DNA from: an uncultured Poribacteria bacterium
Lineage (GTDB): Bacteria; Poribacteria; WGA-4E; WGA-3G
Length of the DNA: 64,000 bases
Direction of reading: 5' to 3'
Assembly (NCBI GenBank): GCA_951828385.1
Contig: OX639973.1
Coordinates: forward strand, 3,401,200 to 3,465,199
In this document: positions 56,374 to 64,000 of the stretch, one piece after another
Numbering within the stretch: position 1 is the stretch's first letter
How the letters are laid out: each line of letters opens with the position of its first letter
Translations under genes and position numbers: made by a program
The notes under the pieces: model-generated
Seen by the model: only the letters and a program-made list of their open reading frames with translations
What the model was told of the DNA's origin: nothing
Databases searched by the model: none

Positions 56374-57222
56374 TTAAGACAAGTTTTGTCGTTGAAATTC
56401 GATAGGTGTCAAATATCCTAACGCCGAATGTGGACGTTTCTGATTATACACTTGTTCGATAAAATGTCCGATGCGATCTCTCGCCTCGGTGATGCTTTGA
56501 TAGTCATTGATGTCAACTTCTTCCTCTTTGAGCGTGCGGATGAGTCTTTCAGCATATCCGTTCTCCCAAGGGCATCCGCGACGGGCGACGGAAATCTCAA
56601 TGCCATGTGCTTCGAGCGTGGTAATATAGACCTTTGAAAGATACTGCACGCCTTGATCGGAATGATGAATCTCCGGGACGCTGTGGTCCAATGCCTCTTT
56701 CAGCGGTTTGAGCGTCAGAGATTGGTTCAAGTGCTGACTGAGTTGCCAAGCTCTGATCATCCGGGTGAAAACATCCATGAGCAGGCAGAGATAGATGAAG
56801 CGTCCCTTGAGACGGACGTATGTAATATCGGAAACCCAGACCTGATCCTGATGAGAAACGTCAAGGTTTTCGAGCAGGTTGCTCCAAGGTTTATCCGCCT
56901 GAAGCGATTTTGTGGTTTGACCGGCACGCTTGACGGAGACTAAGAGATTCTTCTCTTTCATCAACCGGGCGACGCGTCGGGTTCCAACGGTGTATCCCTG
57001 ACGCTGTAGCAACTGCGTGATACGCCTATACCCGTATCTCGGATACTGTCCAGCAAGTTTCTCTATTTCTGATCGCAGGACGGCTTCGGACGGATCCTCT
57101 TGGCGGTGATAATAGAAACTACCCCGGTTGACACCGAGGATGCCAGAAATATCTCGCACGGAATGCTCCTTTTGCAATGCCGAAATGAAGCATCGCTTCT
57201 CAGACAACGTTAGTCCAACCAT
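56374..57222 (-). CDS. IS3 transposase OrfB (DDE integrase)
   Basis: The 282-residue protein has an N-terminal HTH_21-like region (VRDISGILGVNRGSFYYH), YPRYGYRRITQLLQRQG, then the rve integrase core with DDE residues: Asp in WVSDITYV, Asp in HHSDQGVQY, and Glu in ENGYAERLIRTLKEEE. It ends LGYLTPIEFQRQNL, typical for the family. It is normally made as an OrfAB fusion by -1 frameshifting on the A8 run at 57231-57238. Confidence 0.95.
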   Translation of the reverse strand: MVGLTLSEKRCFISALQKEHSVRDISGILGVNRGSFYYHRQEDPSEAVLRSEIEKLAGQYPRYGYRRITQLLQRQGYTVGTRRVARLMKEKNLLVSVKRAGQTTKSLQADKPWSNLLENLDVSHQDQVWVSDITYVRLKGRFIYLCLLMDVFTRMIRAWQLSQHLNQSLTLKPLKEALDHSVPEIHHSDQGVQYLSKVYITTLEAHGIEISVARRGCPWENGYAERLIRTLKEEEVDINDYQSITEARDRIGHFIEQVYNQKRPHSALGYLTPIEFQRQNLS

Positions 57223-57494
57223 GTCAATAGTTTTTTTTGGATGTCTAACGCCACGGCCATTCTCCCAACGAGATGCTCAAGGTGAGTGATACGCTTCTCC
57301 GCATCGCTGGACGGTTTATCAGTAGAATCAAACAGCGAGGGGGCTTTTTCAAGAAACTGCTGCTTCCATTTCGAGAGTTGGTCCTCATTGAGATTATGAC
57401 GCCGACACACTTCTGCTTGAGAAGTCGCACCGCTAAGAACCTCCAGAACGAGTTCCGTCTTAAACTCGGAGGTGAATTTTCTTCGTTTGGCCAT
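57210..57494 (-). CDS. IS3 transposase OrfA (HTH)
   Basis: The 94-residue protein starts RRKFTSEFKTELVLEVLSG, the transposase_8/HTH_Tnp_1 motif (SQAEVCRRHNLNEDQLSKWKQQFLEKA). A leucine-zipper-like C-terminal helix follows. It binds the inverted repeats and regulates transposition. It overlaps OrfB by 13 bases, with the slippery A8 just upstream of its stop. Confidence 0.94.
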   Translation of the reverse strand: MAKRRKFTSEFKTELVLEVLSGATSQAEVCRRHNLNEDQLSKWKQQFLEKAPSLFDSTDKPSSDAEKRITHLEHLVGRMAVALDIQKKLLTWLD

Positions 57495-57556
57495 TAGATA
57501 ACTCCTTTCAGTGAGATTGTATTATAGCACAATCTTGTTTTAGGGAGTGGCCTAAA

Positions 57557-59009
57557 AAACCGTAGGCAGTACAAAAGCCCCTATCCATCCCACCAATAAC
57601 CATTCCCAGAATCTCTTTTTTCCATACGCAAGGAAGATACATATAAAGAAAAGGGAAGACATCGGCCACTCAAACAGATAATAGTTCAAGGCATTTAAGT
57701 TGCTAAGCATATACTTAAAACCTTGTGCTACTGTGTGGAACGCGTCGCTCGACGAATCCTGGTGAAAACCCGGATAGTGCTTTTTACCGTACAAGGCAAT
57801 ATATCCGAAAAGCAGCGGGTGCCCCGTCGTCGCATAGTTATACGCGAGGAATGCCAAACACGCGACAAGGATAGGCATTGCCCCTATCAAAATATGCCGA
57901 AGCAGTAATTCTTTCCGCATGACGATTGCTACGATTCCCATCGGCACACAAATCCATGCTGTTGTGTACGGACGGCACAGCAGTGCAATTCCTATACATG
58001 TACCACATACCAATGCTGAAAGGAGCGGACGCTTCTTTTTTACAATCCACACAAAACTGAGAAATGCTAACGTTACGAAAAAGAGAGTAGAGGTATGTGA
58101 AGCAAACTCTGAGGACATAAATAAAAAAAAACTGCTTGTGCACGCTAAAACAGCGGAGAGTTTTGCAGTGTCATCTCCATAAAGTTCCTTGGCAAGTAGA
58201 TAGATACAAACAACTGTCAATGCACCGAGGAGCGGATTGACAAGCCAAGAAATTCTGAAAAGCACGCCTAACGCCAATATTGTGGGATACCCTGGCGGAT
58301 ACATTGTGTACCATTTATCGGAGAGGATGGTATGCGCGACTCCAAAAAATTGGGGTTCGGGCGGAATTGGCGCAGAAAGCATACCGTGTGCAAATAATCG
58401 AGCTTGAAACATGTATATACAACTGTCTATAAATCCTGGCACACCATCGAATATATGCCATGAGATGGAACCGCACATCAGAATACAACCAATAAACGTC
58501 CAAATTAAAAATAAACGCGGGCGAAGGTTGTGCATCCAAAGGAAAAGACGAGGGAGAAATGTATTCAGACGGGAAAACTGCATTCCGATCAAACCTCGAA
58601 AACATAGAACTACGCCAATACTACCAAGAATCAAACTATATGAAAGAAAAAGAAGGTTCTCGTGGTTAAAACGGGCGGCATCAAAGTGTAAATGCAGCGG
58701 CAACACAGAAATAAATAGTAAGATACAAAAAATAGCAAAATGAAAAAGCCGCTGCCCAAACATGCTGATAACCGGCACTATCAGAAGAAAAGTGCAAAAC
58801 AGAAGCACCCCTGCAATTAGATTTGCACCCCAGAGCGGGAAAATAAATGACAGATACGGCGACTCCCGTAAAATCAACAGCACATTGTTATCAAGAACGT
58901 CGTCGAGAATAACAAGATGTTTTGGGACCCGATCCCCAAGCCCCAAAAAAAAGACGGCCCCTAAAAGATAAATACTGGTGCGGCACCAGTGAAGGAGGAT
59001 AGCGCGCAT
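57557..59009 (-). pseudogene. 5' part of a GT-C glycosyltransferase gene split by an IS
   Basis: About 484 residues with some ten membrane segments. An early periplasmic Asp/Glu-bearing loop (FDGVPGFIDSCIYMFQARLF) suits GT-C polyprenyl-phosphate sugar transferases of the ArnT/PMT/DUF-type GT39 group. YTMYPPGYP is another typical loop motif. ATG 59009 is chosen because it starts eight bases after the upstream SUMF1-like gene; a longer start would overlap that gene. Translation runs into the IS and stops at TAG inside the inverted repeat. The C-terminal half is at 55839-56351. Confidence 0.83.
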
Positions 59010-59016
59010 ATCACAC

Positions 59017-59820
59017 CTATTCCGCGCCCTTCGCACACCGGAACCCGTACGTAGCGAGCCGATGAAAAGGTTTGTCGTAGTAGAGGTAATCCGATTCAAA
59101 GTGTCTTCGCAAGGACATCCATCCACCACCGCGAAGGATTTTCTGTGGCCCCGGTTTGGTACCGGTCGGCTCTGGCTCTAACCGAAAATCCTTACCTTCA
59201 TACACATTGGCACACCATTGCCATACGTTTCCTACAAGATCAAAGACTCCCGCGGGGCTGACGTTTTTCTCTCGACTTCCCACGGCGTAAGGCGCAAGCC
59301 GCGCCCGATAATCAATCGCCTCAAAATCAAAATCATTTCCCCAAGGATAACGTTGTTTGGTGTCGCCTTGGCAGGCGAGTGTCCATTCGGCTGCGGTTGG
59401 CAGCCGTGCCCCGCGCCAATTTGCGTAAGCCTCCGCTTCATACCAGCTCACACCGGTCACAGGTAATTTTTTACGATTTAGATATTTCTCATGATACGTT
59501 GATGGCACCCAGAACTCGTATTTCTCAAGGAATTTGCGTCCTTCCGCCGACCAGTACTCCTTCTTTTTGTAACCCGCATCTTCAATAAACTGATTGTATT
59601 GTTGGTATGTCACAAGATGTTTGTCAAGATAGAATGGGGAGACGGTCACTGCTTCTCCAGTGCCGAAAGGGTCTACGGTCCCGCCTGCTATCCTGACCAT
59701 CTCAGTTTGCGTCATCTGTTGCCTCTCTTGTTGTGTCTGTTCGTCGCGCTGTGGCCCAGGGAGCTCACATGCGGTGATAATGCTGCACATCAAAAATAGT
59801 ATCCACGTGGCACGTATCAT
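59017..59820 (-). CDS. SUMF1/FGE-like lipoprotein lacking the catalytic Cys
   Basis: The 267-residue lipoprotein (MCSIITAC lipobox) has a formylglycine-generating-enzyme fold: MVRIAGGTVDPFG, LPVTGVSWYEAEAYANWRGARLPTAAEW, FDLVGNVWQWCANVY, ILRGGGWMSLRR, and YGFRCAKG at the end. True sulfatase-activating enzymes have two catalytic Cys in the stretch before GFRC; here that stretch has none, so it is unlikely to activate the sulfatase at 447. Such proteins often act as surface scaffolds or in cell-envelope complexes. Its start overlaps the preceding DUF1573 gene by four bases. Confidence 0.88.
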   Translation of the reverse strand: MIRATWILFLMCSIITACELPGPQRDEQTQQERQQMTQTEMVRIAGGTVDPFGTGEAVTVSPFYLDKHLVTYQQYNQFIEDAGYKKKEYWSAEGRKFLEKYEFWVPSTYHEKYLNRKKLPVTGVSWYEAEAYANWRGARLPTAAEWTLACQGDTKQRYPWGNDFDFEAIDYRARLAPYAVGSREKNVSPAGVFDLVGNVWQWCANVYEGKDFRLEPEPTGTKPGPQKILRGGGWMSLRRHFESDYLYYDKPFHRLATYGFRCAKGAE

Positions 59821-60839
59821 GGCTTCACCGCCTTCACCGGAATAGCAATCTCTGGCACGTCCGGGTGATCCGTGGCTATCTGAATTGTCCCCTCAACAAA
59901 CCCCGATGATGGACTGTCTGTCTTCGGCGTGATAGAGAGTCCAACCTCATGTACCGTTTGCGGTTCCATCGCAAGGTCCGCAGCTACTGAAAAATTATCT
60001 GCGGATACCTTTTTCAAGGAAAAGGGTAAACTGCTATCTGTCTTGATGTGAATCTTGCGCTGCACGCTTTTTCCTGAGCCATCCAGAATACCCAAGAACA
60101 AGTTCTGCGGTAAAACGATAATCCCGCCTAACACGCGCCCTTGAAATTGAATAGACATTACCAATTCCTTTGAATCGGTGCCAGGGAGTGCTTCTTGTGT
60201 TTGTGCGGAAAGTGTTAGGGACTCACTATATAAACCCACATCGTTCAATGTTAAAACTGCTTCAAACTCCATACTTTCGCCAGCAGGAACGCTCTTTTGA
60301 GGTAGCGTGGCAGTAATGCTCTTGTTACTCACCGTGTGTCCGGTTATCTCAACAGTGTTCTTCAAGTTATTCGTAAGCGTTATCTTTTCGGAGACATTCT
60401 TTCCTTTTTCGAGTTGTCCTAACTTAATTTTCTTGGGATAAGTAAGAGGTGGCACAATGACCCCTGAAACTTCCAACCGCACGATGGGCGCTGCAGGATC
60501 GTCAGTAAAGACAAACACGTTTTGCTGGAATCCACCGACATCCCGTTCAACAGCAACGCGGATTTCACCTTTACCGCCCGGCAAAATTTTACTCGAAGAG
60601 GTATTCGTTGCAACACATCCACAATCCGAATCTATTTTTTCGATGTGCAGGGGTGCCTTGCCTTCATTGAAAAAAGAAAAGGTCGTGACGATCTCTGAAC
60701 CGACAATGAAAGACTTTGGAAATTGATACTTCCGTTCTGGAAAAACTACCTTCGGCTCAAGATGAGAAGTGCAGCCCTGCAACAACGGAATACTACTGCA
60801 CAGTGCAAAAAACATTAGAAACATAGAAACATAATACAC
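59817..60839 (-). CDS. DUF1573 lipoprotein
   Basis: The 340-residue lipoprotein (lipobox LLQGC) has an immunoglobulin-like DUF1573 domain with the characteristic TFSFFNEGKAPLHIEKIDSDCGCVAT and later KGEIRVAVE. Further beta-sandwich domains follow to the end. DUF1573 is common in Bacteroidetes and Planctomycetes, with unknown role. GTG 60839 is chosen because AAGGAG lies seven bases upstream. The stop overlaps the next ATG (ATGA), so it is coupled to the SUMF1-like gene and probably the glycosyltransferase. 60840-61059 shows no gene or clear repeat. Confidence 0.85.
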   Translation of the reverse strand: MYYVSMFLMFFALCSSIPLLQGCTSHLEPKVVFPERKYQFPKSFIVGSEIVTTFSFFNEGKAPLHIEKIDSDCGCVATNTSSSKILPGGKGEIRVAVERDVGGFQQNVFVFTDDPAAPIVRLEVSGVIVPPLTYPKKIKLGQLEKGKNVSEKITLTNNLKNTVEITGHTVSNKSITATLPQKSVPAGESMEFEAVLTLNDVGLYSESLTLSAQTQEALPGTDSKELVMSIQFQGRVLGGIIVLPQNLFLGILDGSGKSVQRKIHIKTDSSLPFSLKKVSADNFSVAADLAMEPQTVHEVGLSITPKTDSPSSGFVEGTIQIATDHPDVPEIAIPVKAVKP

Positions 60840-61059
60840 TTATGAACTCCTTACGCAAGTACGCCTAATGTTCGGTTAAAACCCACAGACTTCGTAATCA
60901 CGGATTTCTGTTCTACTCTCAATAAATTTGTCTTGGAAGCAGCGTCAACAATCCATTTCAAAATCAGAGTTCCCGAGCGATTACTACAACGTCAAAATCA
61001 CGAAAAATCACGGTGAAAAACTATAGAAAAGGAAGTCAATAGGTAAAAAGAGAATCGTT

Positions 61060-62214
61060 TTATTTTTCATTCTCCTTCTGTCTTTCCAGAACTTCCTTTT
61101 CGTGAACTTCGGCGAGAATACGCTTGCGCAGGCTCTTTTCATCTTCCTGAACTTCGCCGCGAATACGTTTGCGCATGCCCTTGTCGTCAGTCAGTTCTGA
61201 CTCATCCCAATCAAAGAAGTTCTCGGGCAGTCCGAGGTTGAAGTCCATCTCTTTTAGTGTTAAAATGGAATGTCGCCGCATAAATCCATCGGCGCGAAAT
61301 TCCTTCTGATCGCGTACTTTTGGCAAAGTCATACTTAATGTTGGAATCCACTCAAAATCGCGATACTCATTCAACAAAACTAACCAATATCCCTCTGTAT
61401 CCACATGAGGCGATTCGCTTCGATGGTAGAACTCCTTTCGAAAAACTTCTGGCAAACCATCTTTGATCCGCACATAAACTTTTATTTTCACGTCGTGAGG
61501 AGTCCGGTGGGTAATGAGATAATGTGGTTCACTTGTGCCATTTTCCAAAAAACGCACCTTACTCTGTATCTCATTCAGTCGGAAGCCAGGCTGAATCTCT
61601 GTTGCCTTAATAACCTCTGCCGGAACATGCTCATTTAACCGTTGCAAGTAACCTATGTGGTTATCATTGCTAAACTGACTCGGGGGAGACCCCATAAGGA
61701 TTTTAGAACGATTAGAGAAAAAATGGTGTTGACCACCGCCACAAAGAAAGCGGAGATGCTCAAGAGAAGGATAGTTTTCAAACAAAAAATTCTCTTCTAA
61801 CCGATAGGCATATCGGATCCAAGGTTCCTTTACATTTCCTGGAAGCTTCTGAAATACAAGATTTGACTCTAGAAAGATGATCCTTTCATCCGAATCCCAA
61901 AAATCCCTATATTTTTTCTCATCTTCAATACGTTTTAAGAGTCTCTTCCGAAGTGCCTCAGGATTTTGACTCTTTGGCACGTTTTCCCTCATTTGTTCTT
62001 CCCACAATGCAATCAACTTCCGTTTCGCTGTCCCGACATCATCAGGATGGGTAGGATACTTTTGATAATATAGAAATTGTATCTCGCCATCCTGAATAAG
62101 GGTTTGGGAAAAGTTCAAAAGTTGAATGAGTGTTTTAGCATCCATTTCGCACGCTCCAGTTCTGGCACCGAATAATAAAATCAATGCCCCAAGCAGGAAA
62201 ACCAGAAATTGCAT
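61060..62214 (-). CDS. uncharacterised exported protein
   Basis: The 384-residue protein has a signal peptide (FLVFLLGALILLFGARTGAC) and no family that I recognise. The mature protein is beta-rich in the middle (WIRYAYRLEENFLFE, YLITHRTPHDVKIKVYVRI, GYWLVLLNEYRDFEWIPTLSM), reminiscent of LolA/outer-membrane lipoprotein-sorting folds. A Lys/Glu-rich helical tail contains two RKRIxxEVxE repeats. AAGGG precedes the ATG. It stands alone between intergenic regions. Confidence 0.72.
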   Translation of the reverse strand: MQFLVFLLGALILLFGARTGACEMDAKTLIQLLNFSQTLIQDGEIQFLYYQKYPTHPDDVGTAKRKLIALWEEQMRENVPKSQNPEALRKRLLKRIEDEKKYRDFWDSDERIIFLESNLVFQKLPGNVKEPWIRYAYRLEENFLFENYPSLEHLRFLCGGGQHHFFSNRSKILMGSPPSQFSNDNHIGYLQRLNEHVPAEVIKATEIQPGFRLNEIQSKVRFLENGTSEPHYLITHRTPHDVKIKVYVRIKDGLPEVFRKEFYHRSESPHVDTEGYWLVLLNEYRDFEWIPTLSMTLPKVRDQKEFRADGFMRRHSILTLKEMDFNLGLPENFFDWDESELTDDKGMRKRIRGEVQEDEKSLRKRILAEVHEKEVLERQKENEK

Positions 62215-62354
62215 AAATTATCCCTTTTTTATTTTAAATACTTAGTCTGTCTAAGATTTCTCATAATTCCGAACCTAATAACTATCAACACAAAACCCCA
62301 GTTTTTCATCGGCTTCGGTGCGGTTGGAAACCCCGTCTAACGTGGATTTGATAG

Positions 62355-62414
62355 TTCGGTGCGGTTAGGAATGCAGATCGCATCTGGGCGAGTACGCCGC
62401 AAAACCGCACCGAA
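62355..62414. repeat. 60-bp palindromic element with 12-bp inverted ends
   Basis: TTCGGTGCGGTT (62355-62366) and AACCGCACCGAA (62403-62414) are perfect inverted ends around GGAATGCAGATCGC and GTACGCCGC segments. It is the cleanest copy of the family at 53566 and 53865. A stray TTCGGTGCGGTTGG also occurs at 62324-62337. Confidence 0.82.
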
Positions 62415-62602
62415 TTGGAGTTCTACCGAGTCCACATTACTATAACCTAAGTTGCCACCCTTTCTGATTCCGAGAATGCCCTTGTGAAAAGGAGGTCTAA
62501 CCCCGATCTATAACTAAAATATCAGAATTAGCCGAAAATTCAATCAAAAACGGAGTTTACATACCTGAAATTTTGTAAGTAACAACTTGTGTTACTATAA
62601 TC

Positions 62603-63034
62603 TCAGTTCATGGCAGTGTTGCTCTTACAAAGCGTAAAACTTTGTTGTGTTAGGTTAGATGTGTCGCGCCTACAGTAAAGACCATCGACGTTTTCATCGA
62701 TCACGCATGGTGCTGTTCCTATTAGTTCCCACTTCGTCTTTGTGTAACAACGCGATCCGTAACTTTCAGTTACACAACCTTCCGATTCAGAATTCATCTT
62801 ATATTCCACGCTGCCTGTGCACTTAGTTGGGTCGGAGGTTTTTGGACATGCGCCAACGACATCATGATCATGTGTACCTTTACAAGTCATATTATATACA
62901 GGTAACCCCCAATCACTACCCTCCGATGACGAACCATTTCCATTGTTTTCATCGGATAAAATACTTGGAGGCACAACAAAAAACGCCATCAGTGCAAAGA
63001 GAACTATGGTGAGATTCAACATTTTTCTGAACAT
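62603..63034 (-). CDS. small secreted Cys-rich protein
   Basis: The 143-residue protein has a signal peptide (NLTIVLFALMAFFVVPP) and eight Cys in the mature part, spread as MTC, GAC, TKC, EGC, SRC, APC, LYC and TLC. Four disulfides are plausible. AGGAG lies before the ATG. No domain is recognised. It lies downstream (on the minus strand) of a CcdA-like thiol-transport protein, which would be fitting for a disulfide-bonded exported protein. Confidence 0.75.
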   Translation of the reverse strand: MFRKMLNLTIVLFALMAFFVVPPSILSDENNGNGSSSEGSDWGLPVYNMTCKGTHDHDVVGACPKTSDPTKCTGSVEYKMNSESEGCVTESYGSRCYTKTKWELIGTAPCVIDENVDGLYCRRDTSNLTQQSFTLCKSNTAMN

Positions 63035-63061
63035 TATTTTCTCCTTCTCATTTGAGAGATA

Positions 63062-63231
63062 AAAATTTGAAACGTTCTGACGCGTCCCTGAATAGGAGCG
63101 TCTTCGTCAACAGTTTCTCAAGTCGTGAAACTTGAGCGTTTTGGCTTGTAACGGTATCAACTACCGTAGCGTGCAGAAAACACATTTCGCCTTTTACATT
63201 CACCGAGCGTCGCTTTAGGCGATTTTCGGTG
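63062..63231. other. hairpin-rich intergenic region
   Basis: Four short hairpins occur in a row: GACGC/GCGTC (near 63079-63102), CTCAAG/CTTGAG (near 63117-63136), ACGGTA/TACCGT (near 63152-63168) and CACCGA/TCGGTG (63201-63231). The last encloses TCGCTTTAGGCGA, with a CTTTAG loop like that of the tnpB element ends. It may be a terminator region or a decayed palindromic transposable element. Confidence 0.4.
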
Positions 63232-63251
63232 TCAAGATTTTTTGGCAGTGG

Positions 63252-64000
63252 CTAAGCGAAAACGCTCAGCACCAACCACGTACCAAGCCCGAAAAGCAGA
63301 ATACCTATCCCGACTTTCACGGCAACGAGGTGCCGCTGTAAAACACCGCCGAGCTGCATGCTTGTCGTGCCCCAATAGACACACCCGAAGACAACCAGCA
63401 GCGGCACAATAAACATCACGTTATACAATAGCAAGTAAGCAATCGCATCCGCGCGCATGCCCTCAATACTCGCTACGAATGTCAGTGTCGGTAGGTAGAC
63501 CTGTCCGGTGCACACCAACTCCAACGCCGAGATAACAAATCCGATGACCAAGGCCCCTGCAATAACGCCGGAGGTGCGCGTGCGTTCTCGGATTACTTTG
63601 TGGATCCTTAGTTTCAAGGCACGAGGTAGCTGTAAGAGTATCTCTTTCGTTTTCCCTTGCTTCGCTTTTACTGCATCGTAGAGACTCAATCCTGCTAATG
63701 CAAAGGTGACAGCAGCGGCGATCAGATAGACGCATTTGGCAACCCCGGAAAACCGGTTGAGATAGTTCATGAACGACAACGTGCCGAGGCCGACCAAGAG
63801 ATACGTCACGAATACAGCCAAGGCGAACGCACCGCCAGCAATGAGCATCTCTTTCCGACCGCGTCCGACGAGGTTCATGTAGGAGATGAAGAATACGATG
63901 GTGGCAAACGCGCAGGGGTTGATGCCATCCAACAACCCCGCGCCGGCGACTGCCAAGGTGCCGAACCCGTGAAAGCGGTTGACAATCTCAGATTCAGCGG
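63252..64000 (-). CDS. CcdA/DsbD-like thiol-disulfide membrane protein, N-terminus beyond window
   Basis: The visible 248 residues hold six or more membrane segments and two Cys in characteristic places: GINPCAFATIVFF and ALELVCTGQVYLPT, the pair that shuttles electrons in CcdA/DsbD-type transporters. The reading frame stays open to 64000 (AESEIVNRFHGFGT before the TTG at 63956), so the real start, possibly with a periplasmic domain, is outside. It should carry reducing power from cytoplasmic thioredoxin to periplasmic thiols, which could support haem-c assembly for the di-haem protein at 30362. Confidence 0.85.
   Translation of the reverse strand, partial: AESEIVNRFHGFGTLAVAGAGLLDGINPCAFATIVFFISYMNLVGRGRKEMLIAGGAFALAVFVTYLLVGLGTLSFMNYLNRFSGVAKCVYLIAAAVTFALAGLSLYDAVKAKQGKTKEILLQLPRALKLRIHKVIRERTRTSGVIAGALVIGFVISALELVCTGQVYLPTLTFVASIEGMRADAIAYLLLYNVMFIVPLLVVFGCVYWGTTSMQLGGVLQRHLVAVKVGIGILLFGLGTWLVLSVFA

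Larger units (their letters stand above)
56352..57556 (-). mobile_element. IS3-family insertion sequence
   Basis: A 1.2-kb element bounded by inverted repeats TTTAGGCCAC (56352-56361) and GTGGCCTAAA (57547-57556). It encodes OrfA and OrfB in overlapping frames with a slippery A-run between them. No clear target duplication is visible next to the ends. It interrupts a glycosyltransferase gene. Both frames are open and the catalytic residues are intact, so the copy may be recent and active. Confidence 0.92.

Noticed and set aside
59017-59820. Sulfatase-activating formylglycine-generating enzyme for the sulfatase at 447
   Set aside because: The catalytic Cys positions are not Cys, and the protein is a lipoprotein, whereas the sulfatase has no signal peptide.

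Overview
The window looks like a chromosomal segment of an uncultured, marine-type Gram-negative bacterium; the closest gene style I know is Candidatus Poribacteria. This is inference from content, not a database match: a type I sulfatase and enolase-superfamily dehydratase pair, DUF1501 and DUF4159 Tat proteins, a giant leucine-rich-repeat/cadherin surface protein and a metalloprotease that both end in an FlgD-like/type IX-like sorting domain, many lipoproteins, and a ubiquitin-like UBact-proteasome locus. Intergenic DNA is unusually rich in short tandem heptamers and small palindromic elements.

Layout. 1-9300: end of a SWIM zinc-finger gene; sulfatase and galactonate-dehydratase-like enzyme; small retropepsin-like protein with lysA; alpha/beta hydrolase (minus strand); purB with a 111-bp tandem duplication over its 3' end; a phosphodiester glycosidase-like membrane protein. 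9400-15700: a DUF4159 Tat protein, then a tight four-gene envelope cluster: solute-binding/OmpA fusion, VWA protein, second binding-protein/OmpA-like fusion with a membrane anchor, and a membrane coiled-coil protein. 15700-17067: an IS200/IS605-type element carrying only tnpB, inserted just after the last stop of that cluster. 17200-26200: a 598-residue unknown protein convergent with an FAD oxidoreductase, then minus-strand secreted proteins, including an HExxH protease and two paralogous lipoproteins.

26541-30236: a minus-strand unit tRNA-Ala(TGC)-23S-5S with no 16S gene, preceded by three near-identical tandem sigma70-type promoters and followed by a terminator. 30362-36101: DUF1501, WD40 and di-haem PPC-like proteins, apparently one operon. 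36280-43481: the complete UBact conjugation/proteasome locus, transcribed in the order ARC/Mpa ATPase, Dop, UBact, PrcB, PrcA, PafA. 44310-52937: a 2,875-residue LRR/cadherin protein. 54045-64000: a long-chain acyl-CoA ligase, a GT-C glycosyltransferase gene split by an IS3-family insertion, SUMF1-like and DUF1573 lipoproteins, small secreted proteins and a CcdA-like membrane protein cut by the window edge.

How the genes may work together. PafA should attach UBact through its C-terminal Glu to substrates, Dop should remove it, and ARC should feed tagged proteins to the PrcA/PrcB 20S core. The SBP-OmpA/VWA/coiled-coil cluster is predicted to build an envelope-spanning assembly of unknown purpose, and is my best candidate for an undescribed system. 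The rRNA unit implies an unlinked 16S gene elsewhere in the genome.
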